From NCBI GenBank assembly GCA_027011725.1, contig JALUZQ010000138.1:1-26308 (forward strand): a DNA stretch of 26,308 nt. Direction: 5' to 3'. The stretch comes from Sulfurimonas sp. (GTDB taxonomy: Bacteria > Campylobacterota > Campylobacteria > Campylobacterales > Sulfurimonadaceae). Within the stretch, counting starts at the first letter, position 1, and every line of letters starts with the position of its first letter. The notes beneath the pieces are model-generated. The model did not search any database. It was not told the DNA's origin and worked only from the letters and a program-made list of their open reading frames with translations. Below are positions 16,410 through 24,470 of this stretch, piece after piece. The position numbers and the translations under genes are program-made.

Positions 16410-16415
16410 AGTATA
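16410..16415 (-). promoter_or_regulatory. Putative -10 box for tatA-argS
   Basis: TATACT on the minus strand would start transcription near 16403, leaving a leader of about 25 nt that carries the AAGGAAG ribosome site. It lies in the only sizeable gap (86 bp) of this gene run, so tatA-argS may be partly independent of gmk. Confidence 0.5.
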
Positions 16416-16464
16416 GCTCATATTTGCTGTAACTTCTCTTATCGTAAAAATTTCTCTTTTTACC

Positions 16465-17085
16465 TTAACAATCTTCCCACTTTTGCACGAACTCATTGAT
16501 CTCTTCGCTTGATTTTTTAAATCGTGCAGTTTTGGCAATCAAACGCAGTTTCTCTGCCGCATCATCCAAATCATCGTTAATGAGTAAATATTCATATTCG
16601 GAGACTCTTTGTATCTCTCTTTTTGCCATGTTGACACGTCTCTCTATCACCTCTTGTGAATCAGTAGAGCGTTTTTCTAGTCTGCGTTTGAGTTCTGAAA
16701 GCGTAGGAGGAGAGATAAATACCGAAGTCGTTATGTCACCAAGTCTGCTTTTTATAGCATTGTTCCCTTGCACATCAATGTCAAATATGACAAGTTTTCC
16801 CTCTTCTAGTGCTTTTTTTACAGGCTTTATGGAAGTTCCATAGTAGTTGCCATGAACAAGAGCATGCTCTAGGAACTGATCCTCTTCTACTTCTCTCTCA
16901 AACTCCTCTTTATCGACAAAGTAGTAATCTACACCATTTACCTCACCCTTGCGTATAGGACGCGTTGTTGTTGAAATAGAAAAATAGGTATCTCCGATAT
17001 CATCAATGATCTTTGCAATCAGAGAGCTTTTTCCTGCACCACTTGGACCTGAAAGCACCAAAACGGCACCATTAATTTGACTCAT
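16465..17085 (-). CDS. gmk: Guanylate kinase
   Basis: This enzyme phosphorylates GMP to GDP, feeding GTP (and so c-di-GMP and ppGpp) synthesis. The 206-residue protein has the P-loop GPSGAGKSSL near residue 13, the GMP-binding segment STTTRPIRKGEVNGVDYYFV, the lid region VHGNYYGTS, and the Walker B-like VIFDIDVQG. The ATG at 17085 follows GAGGA with 6-nt spacing. It begins 2 nt after the stop of the acidic protein, so the two should be co-translated. Confidence 0.97.
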   Translation of the reverse strand: MSQINGAVLVLSGPSGAGKSSLIAKIIDDIGDTYFSISTTTRPIRKGEVNGVDYYFVDKEEFEREVEEDQFLEHALVHGNYYGTSIKPVKKALEEGKLVIFDIDVQGNNAIKSRLGDITTSVFISPPTLSELKRRLEKRSTDSQEVIERRVNMAKREIQRVSEYEYLLINDDLDDAAEKLRLIAKTARFKKSSEEINEFVQKWEDC

Positions 17086-17087
17086 CG

Positions 17088-18293
17088 CTAATCCTCAAAA
17101 CTAATATTGATGGTAATTTTTGCACCTTTTAAAGAGGCAGCAACACTCTCATCACTCAAAGTCTTCAGAAGTGCTTTAAGTGACTCTACCCCTCTATTTT
17201 CACTCACAATTTCTTCAGTGCTGGAAGTGTCTACACTCTCCTCATTAGGCAGCTCATCTACCTCTTCATCTTCAATCTCTTCACCAAGTGCAGCTTTAAG
17301 ATCTTTACTACTGAGGTTTGCAAAAGAGTCTATTTCACTGTTTGCTATATCTAAAAGTGTCTCTTCATCGACCTCACTCTCAAGATCTTCATCTGAGAGC
17401 TCTTCTACAGCATCTTGTATCTGCGTTTCGATATCTTCTACACTCTCTAAATCTTCATCCGCAATATCTAAGGCTTCATCTTCAAGCTCAATTGTCTCTT
17501 CTTCCTCTGCAAGTTCTTCGTCAAGTCCAAGCTCTTCATCAAGTTCCAATTCACCTAAATCAAGATCTACCTCTTCATCAAAGCTTATCTCTTCAAGCTC
17601 CTCAGCTTCTTGTTCTTCATTTGTTTCTACTTCATCTGCTATTCCAAGTTCAGCAAGATCGGGGTCAACTTCTGAGATATCTGCATCTGCCTCATCTTCA
17701 AGATCAAGAGCAAGATCATACTCTATATCCTCTTCTTCTGCATCGTCTTGCGTTTCATCGAGAAGTTCTTTGACCTTTTGCGCCTCTTCATCATCTAAGA
17801 CGCTCTCCCCGACTTCACTCTCATCTAGCGCATCTAAATCGCTCATTGGCTCATCATCCAAATCTTCCAGGTCTATATCAAGGTCGTCAATATCATCCAA
17901 ATCATCAAGTCCCTCTAACTCTAAATCTTCAAGGAGTTCTTCATCTGCTGTAGCTTCATCTTCTTTTACTTCATCGAGCGTTCTTTTTGTTGTTGTGAGG
18001 AGTTCGACCATATCAGTAGGTAAAAAAGGTTTTTTAATCGTTGCGGTAAAATTCCCTTCACCGTCATTCTCTCTTGAACAGATGAAAAGAGACTTTTTAA
18101 AGCTTACTTTCTCCTGCAATGCAGCGTAACTCTCTTCATCGTACAAAGCATCGTCTATAACAAGAAGATCATATGCTCCCTCTGGTACTTCGTCCAAGCT
18201 GTGTGCAGCCACAACTTCATCATCAGTTTTTTGAGCACTTAAAGTTACCAACTTCGTTACTACTGGATTGTCATTTAAAAGTAATATCTTCAC
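17088..18293 (-). CDS. Highly acidic protein with receiver-like N-terminus (Cj1178c-like)
   Basis: The 401-residue protein has three parts. Residues 1-105 resemble a response-regulator receiver: MKILLLNDNPVVTKLV, YDLLVIDDALYD (candidate phospho-Asp), SLFICSREND, and ATIKKPFLPTDM with the conserved Lys-Pro. Residues ~110-340 are low-complexity and extremely rich in Asp and Glu with interspersed Leu/Ile. The last ~40 residues become ordered again (VESLKALLKTLSD … LKGAKITINISFED). The function is unknown. The gene holds the same place between gmk and fliR as the C. jejuni 'highly acidic protein' Cj1178c. The start is a GTG at 18293, 6 nt after AAGGA. DNA mimicry, calcium binding or scaffolding at the flagellar export gate are all only guesses. 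Confidence 0.85.
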   Translation of the reverse strand: MKILLLNDNPVVTKLVTLSAQKTDDEVVAAHSLDEVPEGAYDLLVIDDALYDEESYAALQEKVSFKKSLFICSRENDGEGNFTATIKKPFLPTDMVELLTTTKRTLDEVKEDEATADEELLEDLELEGLDDLDDIDDLDIDLEDLDDEPMSDLDALDESEVGESVLDDEEAQKVKELLDETQDDAEEEDIEYDLALDLEDEADADISEVDPDLAELGIADEVETNEEQEAEELEEISFDEEVDLDLGELELDEELGLDEELAEEEETIELEDEALDIADEDLESVEDIETQIQDAVEELSDEDLESEVDEETLLDIANSEIDSFANLSSKDLKAALGEEIEDEEVDELPNEESVDTSSTEEIVSENRGVESLKALLKTLSDESVAASLKGAKITINISFED

Positions 18294-18339
18294 ATATATT
18301 CCTTTGAGAGGTTATTGTCACCATTGTAGCAAAAAAAAA

Positions 18340-19104
18340 CTAAAAAAATGTCTCCAACATATTAAATGCATCTTGAACCTGCCCTTTGAGCACAAGCATG
18401 ATTGCAGTAAGCGTTGCAATAAGTACTGCAAACGCAACCATAATCTTAATAGGAAACCCTATTACGAGAAGGTTGAATTGAGGCATGGTTTTCATAAGCA
18501 TTCCAAAAATAACATCGGCAAGCAAAGAGAGTGCTAGAATTGGAAACGCAATCATAAACCCTACAAGAAACATATTTGCCGTAGCATGCATAATATAGTG
18601 AAAAAAGTTCTGCGTAACTATAAAACCGCCTAAAGGAACAGTTTTTAAAGAGTGGTCTACAAAGAGCAGTATCCAATGGTGTAGATCAAGTGCAAAGAGT
18701 GTCATAAGTGCAAGCAAAGAGAGAAACTGCGAAATAATAGGCATTGACACACCCGACTGAGGATCAATCGCACTTGCAAGTGAAAAACCCATCATATACG
18801 ATATCTGCCCACCTGCGAATGTGATGACATTATATGCCAACTGTAAAACGATGCCTACCGCAAGACCTAAAATAAGTTCACCTAAAATAGCAACAACTAT
18901 GGTCGGTAAATTTAAATCGAGTGTAGGGGGAGGCATAGAAGCATAAAAGAAAACAGTGAAGAAAAAGGCAATGGTCGCTTTGATGTTCATAGGAATATTT
19001 TTGTGGTCAAATATTGGAACAGCTGCAAAGAGCCCTGCAAAACGAAAAAAGAGTAGTAAAAAGCCTACCATATTCCTTTCGTTAAATATCTCTGCAAACT
19101 CCAC
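18340..19104 (-). CDS. fliR: Flagellar export gate protein FliR
   Basis: This is an inner-membrane core subunit of the flagellar type III export gate, working with FliP and FliQ. The 254-residue protein has six or so helices and FliR hallmarks: FLLLFFRFAGLFAAVPIFDH at the N-terminus, AFFFTVFFYAS, AILGELILGLAVGIVLQLAY, GGQISYMMGFSLASAIDPQSG, and FPILALSLLADVIFGMLMKT. The start is GTG at 19104, 6 nt after the upstream ABC ATPase stop. It stands apart from other flagellar genes, as in other Campylobacterota. Confidence 0.96.
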   Translation of the reverse strand: MEFAEIFNERNMVGFLLLFFRFAGLFAAVPIFDHKNIPMNIKATIAFFFTVFFYASMPPPTLDLNLPTIVVAILGELILGLAVGIVLQLAYNVITFAGGQISYMMGFSLASAIDPQSGVSMPIISQFLSLLALMTLFALDLHHWILLFVDHSLKTVPLGGFIVTQNFFHYIMHATANMFLVGFMIAFPILALSLLADVIFGMLMKTMPQFNLLVIGFPIKIMVAFAVLIATLTAIMLVLKGQVQDAFNMLETFF

Positions 19105-19110
19105 TTCAGC

Positions 19111-19755
19111 CTACTTTATACGTTTGAGTTCTTTATTAGAGAGTTCAAAGACTTTATCACATTGACTTGCAAGATGATTATCGTGGGTTACAAGCACCAT
19201 TCCTGCATTATGTTCTTGACAATACTCAAAGAAAAGTCTCATCACTTCCATTGCTGTTTTGGAATCAAGATTTCCTGTAGGTTCATCTGCAAAAATAATG
19301 GTCGGTTTTTTTGTCAATACTCGGGCAATGGAGACGCGCTGTTGCTGTCCACCTGAGAGTTCTGTCACTTTTTGGTGTATACAATGCTCGATATCTAACT
19401 TTTTAAGTAAACTCTCATCTATCTTCTCTTGTGAGAGTATCTGCGCAACTTCAAGGTTCTCAAACGCACTAAAACCTTTAAAAAGATAGTGTGACTGAAA
19501 CACTAAACCAAGTTGAGAGCGTTTGAGTAAGGCTAGTTCTTTTTTACTCATCGCAGCAACCTCTTTTCCAAGTATCTTTACTTTACCTTCATTTGGTTGA
19601 AGAAGTGTTGAGAGCAGATGTAAAAGTGTTGACTTTCCACTCCCGCTCATACCTATGATAGCTATAGACTCTTTACTATAAAGGTCTAATGATACATTAT
19701 GAAAAAGTTCATATTCGAATGAGTGTGACAGATTTTGTGCAGATAATAGATTCAT
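19111..19755 (-). CDS. ABC transporter ATP-binding protein, LolD/FtsE-like
   Basis: The ATPase subunit has 214 residues. Walker A is GMSGSGKST (residues ~34-42), the Q-loop lies in LVFQSHYLF, the signature is [14 protein letters not shown], Walker B is [13 protein letters not shown] and the switch His is in VLVTHD. The sequence class is the LolD/MacB/FtsE group, which works with separate permeases; none is adjacent, so the partner must be encoded elsewhere. It corresponds in position to C. jejuni Cj1180c. The ATG at 19755 has no ribosome site, and a TATAAT box ends 6 nt upstream, so the mRNA is probably leaderless. A terminator separates it from tsf. Confidence 0.92.
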   Translation of the reverse strand: MNLLSAQNLSHSFEYELFHNVSLDLYSKESIAIIGMSGSGKSTLLHLLSTLLQPNEGKVKILGKEVAAMSKKELALLKRSQLGLVFQSHYLFKGFSAFENLEVAQILSQEKIDESLLKKLDIEHCIHQKVTELSGGQQQRVSIARVLTKKPTIIFADEPTGNLDSKTAMEVMRLFFEYCQEHNAGMVLVTHDNHLASQCDKVFELSNKELKRIK

Positions 19756-19761
19756 GAGGGG

Positions 19762-19767
19762 ATTATA
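19762..19767 (-). promoter_or_regulatory. TATAAT -10 box placing the start at the ATG of the ABC ATPase gene
   Basis: A perfect TATAAT on the minus strand predicts +1 at 19755, exactly the A of the ATG. It follows the tsf terminator, so the ABC ATPase–fliR–acidic protein–gmk genes form a new transcription unit. Confidence 0.6.
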
Positions 19768-19807
19768 TCCAAGATATAATAAAAAATTTAAAAAAGATTG
19801 AAAAGTA

Positions 19808-19832
19808 TGAGTTAAGCCAAAGGCTTAGCTCA
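19808..19832 (-). terminator. Intrinsic terminator after tsf
   Basis: On the minus strand TGAGCTAAGCC, a TTT loop and GGCTTAACTCA form an 11-bp stem with one mismatch, overlapping the tsf stop codon. T-rich sequence follows (TACTTTTC, then a TTTTTT run). It should end the rpsB-tsf transcript. Confidence 0.75.
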
Positions 19833-20880
19833 TTTGCGCTGCAACTTCCGCTGCGAAATCGTCTTCTTGTTTTTCGATTCCTTCACCAACTTCAAGGCGA
19901 ATAAAATCAACTATCTCAGCAGTTCCGCCAAGTGCTTTAGCCGCTGCTTCAACAGCTTCAGCTACAGTTTTCTTATCGTCAAGTACATACGCTTGGTCTA
20001 AAAGCGCTTGTTCTTTGTCAAGTGTAGTGTTGTCATCAACAAAACGTGCCAATTGACCAGGGATGATTTTGTCCCAGATTTTTTCAGGTTTGTTTTGCTC
20101 TTTGAGTGCTGCTTTGATGTTCTCTTCAGCCTCTTTCATGACTTCATCAGTAAGTTGCATCATAGATACATACTGAGGAACGTTTTTAAGAGGTTTCCCT
20201 AAACGTTTAAGCTCTTCATTCTCTTTTTTGATAGCTTCGATTCTACCTTTTGTTTCACTCTCTACAAATTCAGGATCGAAATCTTTGTATGAAAGAGTTG
20301 TAGGTTTCATTGCAGATGCGTGCATCGCTACTTGTTTAAGAGTATCTCTTAAGCCTTCAGCTGTTTTTGCACTGTCACATTTTGCTTTAATGATAACCGC
20401 AATACGTCCGTTTGAGTGGATGTAAGCATTCATAGCAACTGTATCATCTTCAGCTTCTAAAGTACCAAAACGACGAAGTTCGATTTTTTCACCGATCTTT
20501 GCAACAGTTTCAGTAAAGTAAGCACCAAACTCACTCTCCATAACCTCTGCAACATCACTTGGATTCTTTTCAAAAATCTCTTCAGTTGTTTTAAGCACTA
20601 AGTTTTGGAAACCTTCATTTTTAGAAACGAAGTCAGTTTCAGAGTTAACCTCTACAACTGTCGCTTTAGAGAAGTCATCAGCAAGTTTAAGCCCTACAAG
20701 ACCTTCTGCTGCAACTCTGTCTGCTTTTTTCGCTGCTTTTGCAATACCACGCTCTTTAAGAAGCTCAGCTGCTTTTTCCATATCGCCATCAGCTTCAACA
20801 AGAACCTTTTTACAATCCATCATAGGTGCATCAGTTGCTTGACGCAACTCTTTTACCATTGCTGCTGTTACTGCTGCCAT
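19825..20880 (-). CDS. tsf: Elongation factor Ts
   Basis: This is the nucleotide-exchange factor that reloads EF-Tu with GTP. The 351-residue protein has the N-terminal UBA-like domain ([20 protein letters not shown]), the conserved [15 protein letters not shown] core, the [10 protein letters not shown] segment of the dimerisation region, and the closing block around [12 protein letters not shown]. The ATG at 20880 follows GAGGAAG and lies 2 nt after the rpsB stop, as in the universal rpsB-tsf operon. No AAACGCAG octamer occurs in it or in rpsB. Confidence 0.98.
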   Translation of the reverse strand: MAAVTAAMVKELRQATDAPMMDCKKVLVEADGDMEKAAELLKERGIAKAAKKADRVAAEGLVGLKLADDFSKATVVEVNSETDFVSKNEGFQNLVLKTTEEIFEKNPSDVAEVMESEFGAYFTETVAKIGEKIELRRFGTLEAEDDTVAMNAYIHSNGRIAVIIKAKCDSAKTAEGLRDTLKQVAMHASAMKPTTLSYKDFDPEFVESETKGRIEAIKKENEELKRLGKPLKNVPQYVSMMQLTDEVMKEAEENIKAALKEQNKPEKIWDKIIPGQLARFVDDNTTLDKEQALLDQAYVLDDKKTVAEAVEAAAKALGGTAEIVDFIRLEVGEGIEKQEDDFAAEVAAQMS

Positions 20881-20882
20881 AA

Positions 20883-21659
20883 TTATGCTTCCTCTGTAGT
20901 AGTTTCTTCAGTTGCCGGAGCTTCAGTAGCTGCCTCTTCTGCAACTTCTTCAGTTTGCTCAGCTTCTTCATTAGCACCTTCACGAAGTGCTTTCCCTTCA
21001 TTGATAGCTGCTGTCATTTCACGACAGAAAAGTTGAATAGAACGGATAGCATCATCATTCCCTGGAATTGGGTAGTCGATTAGGTCCGGATCACAGTTAG
21101 TATCTAGTGGCGCAACAATAGGAATGTTTAAACATCTAGCTTCTAAAACTGCAATGTGCTCTTTTACTGCATCAACAACAAAAAGCATATCAGGAAGTTT
21201 TTTCATATCACGAATACCACCGAAATATTGCTCAAGTTTCGCTTTTTGACGAGAAAGCATTAATGCTTCTTTTTTCGTTAAAAGATCGATTTGACCATTT
21301 TCTTGCATCTCAGTGATAACATCAAGTTTACGAATAGATTTTTGAATAGTTGGGAAGTTAGTAAGCATACCACCTAACCATCTGTTATCTACATACGGCA
21401 TACCACAAGCGATTGCAGCTTCACGAACTGAGTTACGAGCTTGTTTTTTTGTACCAACGAAAAGGATAGTTTTTCCTTCAGCTGCTGCATCTACAACGAT
21501 TTGGTACGTGTTACGGAAGTAACGAAGTGTTTTTTGTAAATCGATAATATAGATATTTTTACGAACACCGAAAATGTATTTTTTCATTTTTGGGTTCCAA
21601 CGACGAGTTTGGTGTCCGAAGTGTACACCACATTCTAAGAGGTCTTTCATAGTTACCAT
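20883..21659 (-). CDS. rpsB: 30S ribosomal protein S2
   Basis: This is a structural protein of the small ribosomal subunit. The 258-residue protein starts [20 protein letters not shown] and shows the conserved [38 protein letters not shown] and [20 protein letters not shown] blocks. The last ~30 residues are an unusual Glu/Thr/Ala-rich acidic tail. The ATG at 21659 follows AAGGA with 6-nt spacing. A leader of about 140 nt with several hairpins precedes it. Confidence 0.98.
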   Translation of the reverse strand: MVTMKDLLECGVHFGHQTRRWNPKMKKYIFGVRKNIYIIDLQKTLRYFRNTYQIVVDAAAEGKTILFVGTKKQARNSVREAAIACGMPYVDNRWLGGMLTNFPTIQKSIRKLDVITEMQENGQIDLLTKKEALMLSRQKAKLEQYFGGIRDMKKLPDMLFVVDAVKEHIAVLEARCLNIPIVAPLDTNCDPDLIDYPIPGNDDAIRSIQLFCREMTAAINEGKALREGANEEAEQTEEVAEEAATEAPATEETTTEEA

Positions 21660-21803
21660 AGGGTATCCTTAAAGGCATGTTAGCCAGAAATTTCGTTAGT
21701 TGGCTTCGAGAATGTCGGACAATGACCGCTAAAAAGCGGGTTGCACTAACTTTTTGACATAATCTGTGAATATTTTCTTTTTCCACAAGTACTCAAGAAA
21801 AAT
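21660..21803 (-). ncRNA. Structured rpsB leader, candidate S2 autoregulatory element
   Basis: Between the predicted start (~21803) and the rpsB ATG, the minus-strand RNA can form two stem-loops. One is CCGCT-TTTT-AGCGG (21739-21726). The other is AGCCA…TGGCT (21705-21682), whose loop holds ACTAAC. That loop sequence is complementary to GTTAGT at 21750-21745, giving a possible pseudoknot. Ribosomal protein S2 is known in other bacteria to repress its own operon through the leader. That this leader does so is an inference. Confidence 0.45.
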
Positions 21804-21809
21804 CCGCGA

Positions 21810-21815
21810 ATTATA
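21810..21815 (-). promoter_or_regulatory. rpsB-tsf promoter -10 box
   Basis: A perfect TATAAT on the minus strand is followed by the GC-rich discriminator TCGCGG, the pattern typical of growth-rate and ppGpp-regulated ribosomal promoters. The predicted start is about 21803. No convincing -35 is visible. Confidence 0.7.
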
Positions 21816-21828
21816 CTAAAATATAGTT

Positions 21829-21868
21829 TAATTCTAGCTTTTTAATAATAAGAAAAAGAGTTGAATTA
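21829..21868. repeat. AT-rich inverted repeat and 10-bp direct repeat between rpsB and porin promoters
   Basis: TAATTC (21829-21834) and GAATTA (21863-21868), with inner TTTTT/AAAAA arms, make an imperfect 40-bp inverted repeat. The 10-mer TATAGTTTAA also occurs directly repeated at 21822-21831 and 21867-21876. The element lies between the divergent rpsB and porin promoters and could be a regulator-binding region; AT-rich chance pairing is not excluded. Confidence 0.35.
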
Positions 21869-21899
21869 TAGTTTAAAATTATATTTATCTAAGTTAATG

Positions 21900-21928
21900 T
21901 ATAGTATCACAATAATTAAACAAAAGGG
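21900..21928 (+). promoter_or_regulatory. Porin promoter -10 and ribosome site
   Basis: TATAGT at 21900-21905 is a good -10 box, and AAAGGG at 21923-21928 is a strong ribosome site 5 nt before the ATG at 21934. No -35 is evident. Confidence 0.5.
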
Positions 21929-21933
21929 TCACT

Positions 21934-23469
21934 ATGAACAAGCCTCTCCTCCTCTCTTTAGCAGCTGTAGCACTACTTGGCAGCAATCTAAACGCAGAAA
22001 CTATGTACACGAAATTTCAAGCTATGGAGCTTAATATGAAAAAGCTCCAACATGAACTGAGTGAACTCAAAGCCGAACAAGCCCAGCTCAAAGCGGATGC
22101 ACTCAAAGCAAAAGAGGCTGCAGAGGAGTCTGATGAAGAAGAAGGCAATGATGATGAAGAGAGTGTTGATGAACGTATCGCTGACATTGAAGAGAGTATT
22201 ACAGACCTCAACAAAGCAACGAACGGTTCTCATGTAAAATTCAATGTTGATTACCGCTACACTGTTGAAAACATGCAGTACAAAATGGCAGATGGCTCTC
22301 AAGCGAATAACGATGCCTTTATGACAAACAGACTCTGGATCAACATGAATTGGGCAGCCACAAAAAATCTCAGTTTTACAGGGCAACTTGCATATAACAA
22401 AGCCTTTGGTGCGAGAAGTGGAGCAAATCTAGGCCCTTATGAGACTTTTGACTGGATAGCGAATGAGAATGCGTATGATGATACACTCCGAGTACGTTCA
22501 GCCTACTTTTTATACAAAAATGATACTTTCTTAACAGCTGACATTCCGTGGACATTCAGCATTGGGCGTCGTCCATCTACAAACGGGCATCTTGTAAACT
22601 TAAGGGATGATGACCATGCAGCCTCTCCAATGGGACACAATATCAATGTTGAATTTGACGGTCTAAGCTCTAAGTTTGCATTTGAAAATGTGACAGGTAT
22701 TGATGGAATGTATATTAAGTTCTGTGCAGGACGTGGGCTGAGTAATGCAAAACCAAGAATTAGTTCCACTCCATATGCATCAAACAAAGATACTGCACCC
22801 GATATTGATTTAGCAGGTCTTATCTTCGTTCCGTATGATGATGGACAGTACTCACTTAATACACAATACTACTACGCAAACAATCTTATGGATGCTGTAA
22901 ATCCTTTAAACCCTACCCTGGGCTTCAAAACAGTTGGCGGACTACATGCACTAACAGCAAACATTGTCGCAAATGGAATTGGTGATGGTATCAGTGACTT
23001 TTTAGATGATACTATCTTCTTTGTAAGTGGTGCCATGAGTATAACCAACCCGAACAAAAGCGGCGGTGGAATGCTTGGACGTACGGAGAGAAAGAAAGGG
23101 TATTCTGTGTGGACAGGCGTACAGATTCCATCACTTATTAGCGACGAAGGGCGTTGGGGTGTTGAGTATAACCACGGCAGTAAATTTTGGAGAAGTTTAA
23201 CCTATGGTGAGGACACAAATATCGGTTCAAAACTTGCAGCGCGTGGTGATGCCTATGAAGCATACTTCACAGAACCACTCATAGAGGATGTTCTCTCTGT
23301 ACAAGTTCGTTATACCTATATAGATTATGCTTACTCTGGGAGTAATGGATTTTTTGGAAATACGACAGGAACACCACTCTCTATGGAGCAGGCAATTGCA
23401 AACGGATTTGGAGACAGTGTTGTAGATACTGCCCAAGATATCCGTTTTTATATCAGATACAGATACTAA
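21934..23469 (+). CDS. DUF3373-type outer-membrane porin
   Basis: The protein has 511 residues. A signal peptide (MNKPLLLSLAAVALLGSNLNA) is followed by a coiled coil (residues ~25-60, Lys/Gln/Glu-rich heptads). Next is a short very acidic stretch (residues ~67-80) and a second coiled coil (ERIADIEESITDLNKA). The rest is a beta-barrel that ends in the aromatic C-terminus RFYIRYRY expected of outer-membrane proteins. DUF3373 features include YETFDWI…AYDDTLRVRSAYFLY, WTFSIGRRPSTNGHLVNLRD and WGVEYNHGSKFW. The substrate is unknown. The N-terminal coiled coil could trimerise or contact murein. The stop codon lies inside a perfect terminator hairpin. Confidence 0.88.
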   Translation: MNKPLLLSLAAVALLGSNLNAETMYTKFQAMELNMKKLQHELSELKAEQAQLKADALKAKEAAEESDEEEGNDDEESVDERIADIEESITDLNKATNGSHVKFNVDYRYTVENMQYKMADGSQANNDAFMTNRLWINMNWAATKNLSFTGQLAYNKAFGARSGANLGPYETFDWIANENAYDDTLRVRSAYFLYKNDTFLTADIPWTFSIGRRPSTNGHLVNLRDDDHAASPMGHNINVEFDGLSSKFAFENVTGIDGMYIKFCAGRGLSNAKPRISSTPYASNKDTAPDIDLAGLIFVPYDDGQYSLNTQYYYANNLMDAVNPLNPTLGFKTVGGLHALTANIVANGIGDGISDFLDDTIFFVSGAMSITNPNKSGGGMLGRTERKKGYSVWTGVQIPSLISDEGRWGVEYNHGSKFWRSLTYGEDTNIGSKLAARGDAYEAYFTEPLIEDVLSVQVRYTYIDYAYSGSNGFFGNTTGTPLSMEQAIANGFGDSVVDTAQDIRFYIRYRY

Positions 23470-23491
23470 AAAGAGAACTCTCTCTTTTTAG
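23466..23491. terminator. Bidirectional terminator between porin and bcp
   Basis: CTAAAAAGAGA (23466-23476) and TCTCTTTTTAG (23481-23491) form a perfect 11-bp stem with an ACTC loop. The stem carries A-tracts and T-tracts on both arms, so it can terminate transcription in both directions. The porin stop codon is inside it, and the bcp stop lies 2 bp away. Confidence 0.85.
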
Positions 23492-23492
23492 T

Positions 23493-23963
23493 CTACGCGT
23501 TTTTTAACTCTTCAAGTTTCTCTTTGACAGCTTCAACATGTCCTTTGACACGCACTTTTTCCCATTTTGCACGAACGATACCTTCAGGGTCAATGATAAA
23601 AGTTGAACGCACAATACCCATGTACTCTTTACCATAGTTCTTCTTGAGTTGCCACACACCGTACTTTTGCATCATCTCGGTACTCTCATCACTCAGTAGT
23701 GTAATACCAAGATTATGTTTTTCAATAAAATTACGATGTTTTTTCGTTGTATCGGCACTTACACCCAAGACCACAGCATCTAAAGAGGAAAAATCAGGAG
23801 CAGCTTCAGTAAACTCTTTTGCTTCAGTGGTACATCCCGGTGTATTGTCACGAGGGTAAAAATATAAAACGATCCATTTTCCTTTTAGATCACGCAGACA
23901 CATCTCAACATCATCTTGGTTTGGCAGACAAAAGTCTGGAGCTTTTTGACCAACTTCTAACAT
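23493..23963 (-). CDS. bcp: Thioredoxin-dependent thiol peroxidase, BCP/PrxQ family peroxiredoxin
   Basis: This enzyme reduces hydrogen peroxide and organic hydroperoxides. The 156-residue protein shows the peroxiredoxin pattern YFYPRDNTPGCTTEAKEF, with Thr41 and peroxidatic Cys44. The BCP blocks VVLGVSADTTKKHRNFI, LLSDESTEMMQKYGVW and GIVRSTFIIDPEGIV are also present. The residue five after Cys44, where many BCPs have the resolving cysteine, is Lys, so the enzyme is probably 1-Cys or uses Cys12 or Cys22. AAGGAAAG lies before the ATG. It is the last gene of the ftsW-murG run. Confidence 0.95.
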   Translation of the reverse strand: MLEVGQKAPDFCLPNQDDVEMCLRDLKGKWIVLYFYPRDNTPGCTTEAKEFTEAAPDFSSLDAVVLGVSADTTKKHRNFIEKHNLGITLLSDESTEMMQKYGVWQLKKNYGKEYMGIVRSTFIIDPEGIVRAKWEKVRVKGHVEAVKEKLEELKNA

Positions 23964-23987
23964 ATCTCTTTCCTTATAATAGTGAAT

Positions 23988-24467
23988 TTAATAGACGAAT
24001 AATAGCAGATAAACCCAAATACCACTAAATGAGGTAAGAACAATTCCTAAAAAGGTCTTTCTTGCTATGAGTTTATGCTCGTGAGATTTTCTCCCGGGTA
24101 TCATCTTTTTTGCAAACTGATAATTTGCTTTGATGATGGTTCTACTCCAGTAAATGAGTGTCACAACTGCAATGAATATGTGTACGGCTAAGACAAGTGA
24201 AGCATAGGTGTGCGAAACTCCACTTCCCTCCATAAAAGCGTCAAAACCTCCACTAAGGCGTACTCCATATTCAAAGTAGCCCACTACAATTACAGAGATA
24301 ACAAAAATAATATTTTGACTCAAGGCATGAATTTTATAGAAGTGTTTTTTTGCCATCATGATGGAGCTGTAGACAAGAAGTGGTAAAAGTGCGACAATAA
24401 GTGTCACAAAATCCATAAAAAATGGTGCGCGTGTCCCAAAAAAACCTGCACTAAACATATACTCCAT
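23988..24467 (-). CDS. DUF420-like integral membrane protein
   Basis: This membrane protein of about 159 residues has four helices. It begins MEYMFSAGFFGTRAPFFMDFV and continues with LIVALLPLLVYSS, IIFVISVIVVGYFEYGVRLSGG, SLVLAVHIFIAVVTLIYW and TFLGIVLTSFSGIWVYLLLF. Conserved-looking histidines (KIHALSQN, SHTYASL, VHIF, SHEHKLIARK) recall the DUF420/YozB family and might bind haem or metal, but no function is established. The ATG at 24467 follows AAAGG with 8-nt spacing. A GTG at 24470 directly after the dedA stop is the alternative. It is co-transcribed with dedA and bcp. Confidence 0.7.
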   Translation of the reverse strand: MEYMFSAGFFGTRAPFFMDFVTLIVALLPLLVYSSIMMAKKHFYKIHALSQNIIFVISVIVVGYFEYGVRLSGGFDAFMEGSGVSHTYASLVLAVHIFIAVVTLIYWSRTIIKANYQFAKKMIPGRKSHEHKLIARKTFLGIVLTSFSGIWVYLLLFVY

Positions 24468-24470
24468 CAC

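Noticed and set aside
17318..17773. A 151-codon plus-strand open frame rich in Leu/Gln/His
   Set aside because: Another antisense frame of the same low-complexity acidic gene.
17107..18129. A 340-codon plus-strand open frame rich in Ser
   Set aside because: It is the antisense of the Asp/Glu-rich tract; GAN codons read backwards give Ser/Leu. No ribosome site or domain.
20605..21036. Plus-strand 143-codon frame
   Set aside because: Lies fully opposite tsf and rpsB, with Cys/Phe-rich composition typical of a shadow frame.
21988..22386. Minus-strand 132-codon frame under the porin
   Set aside because: Opposite the porin's coiled-coil region; no independent signal.
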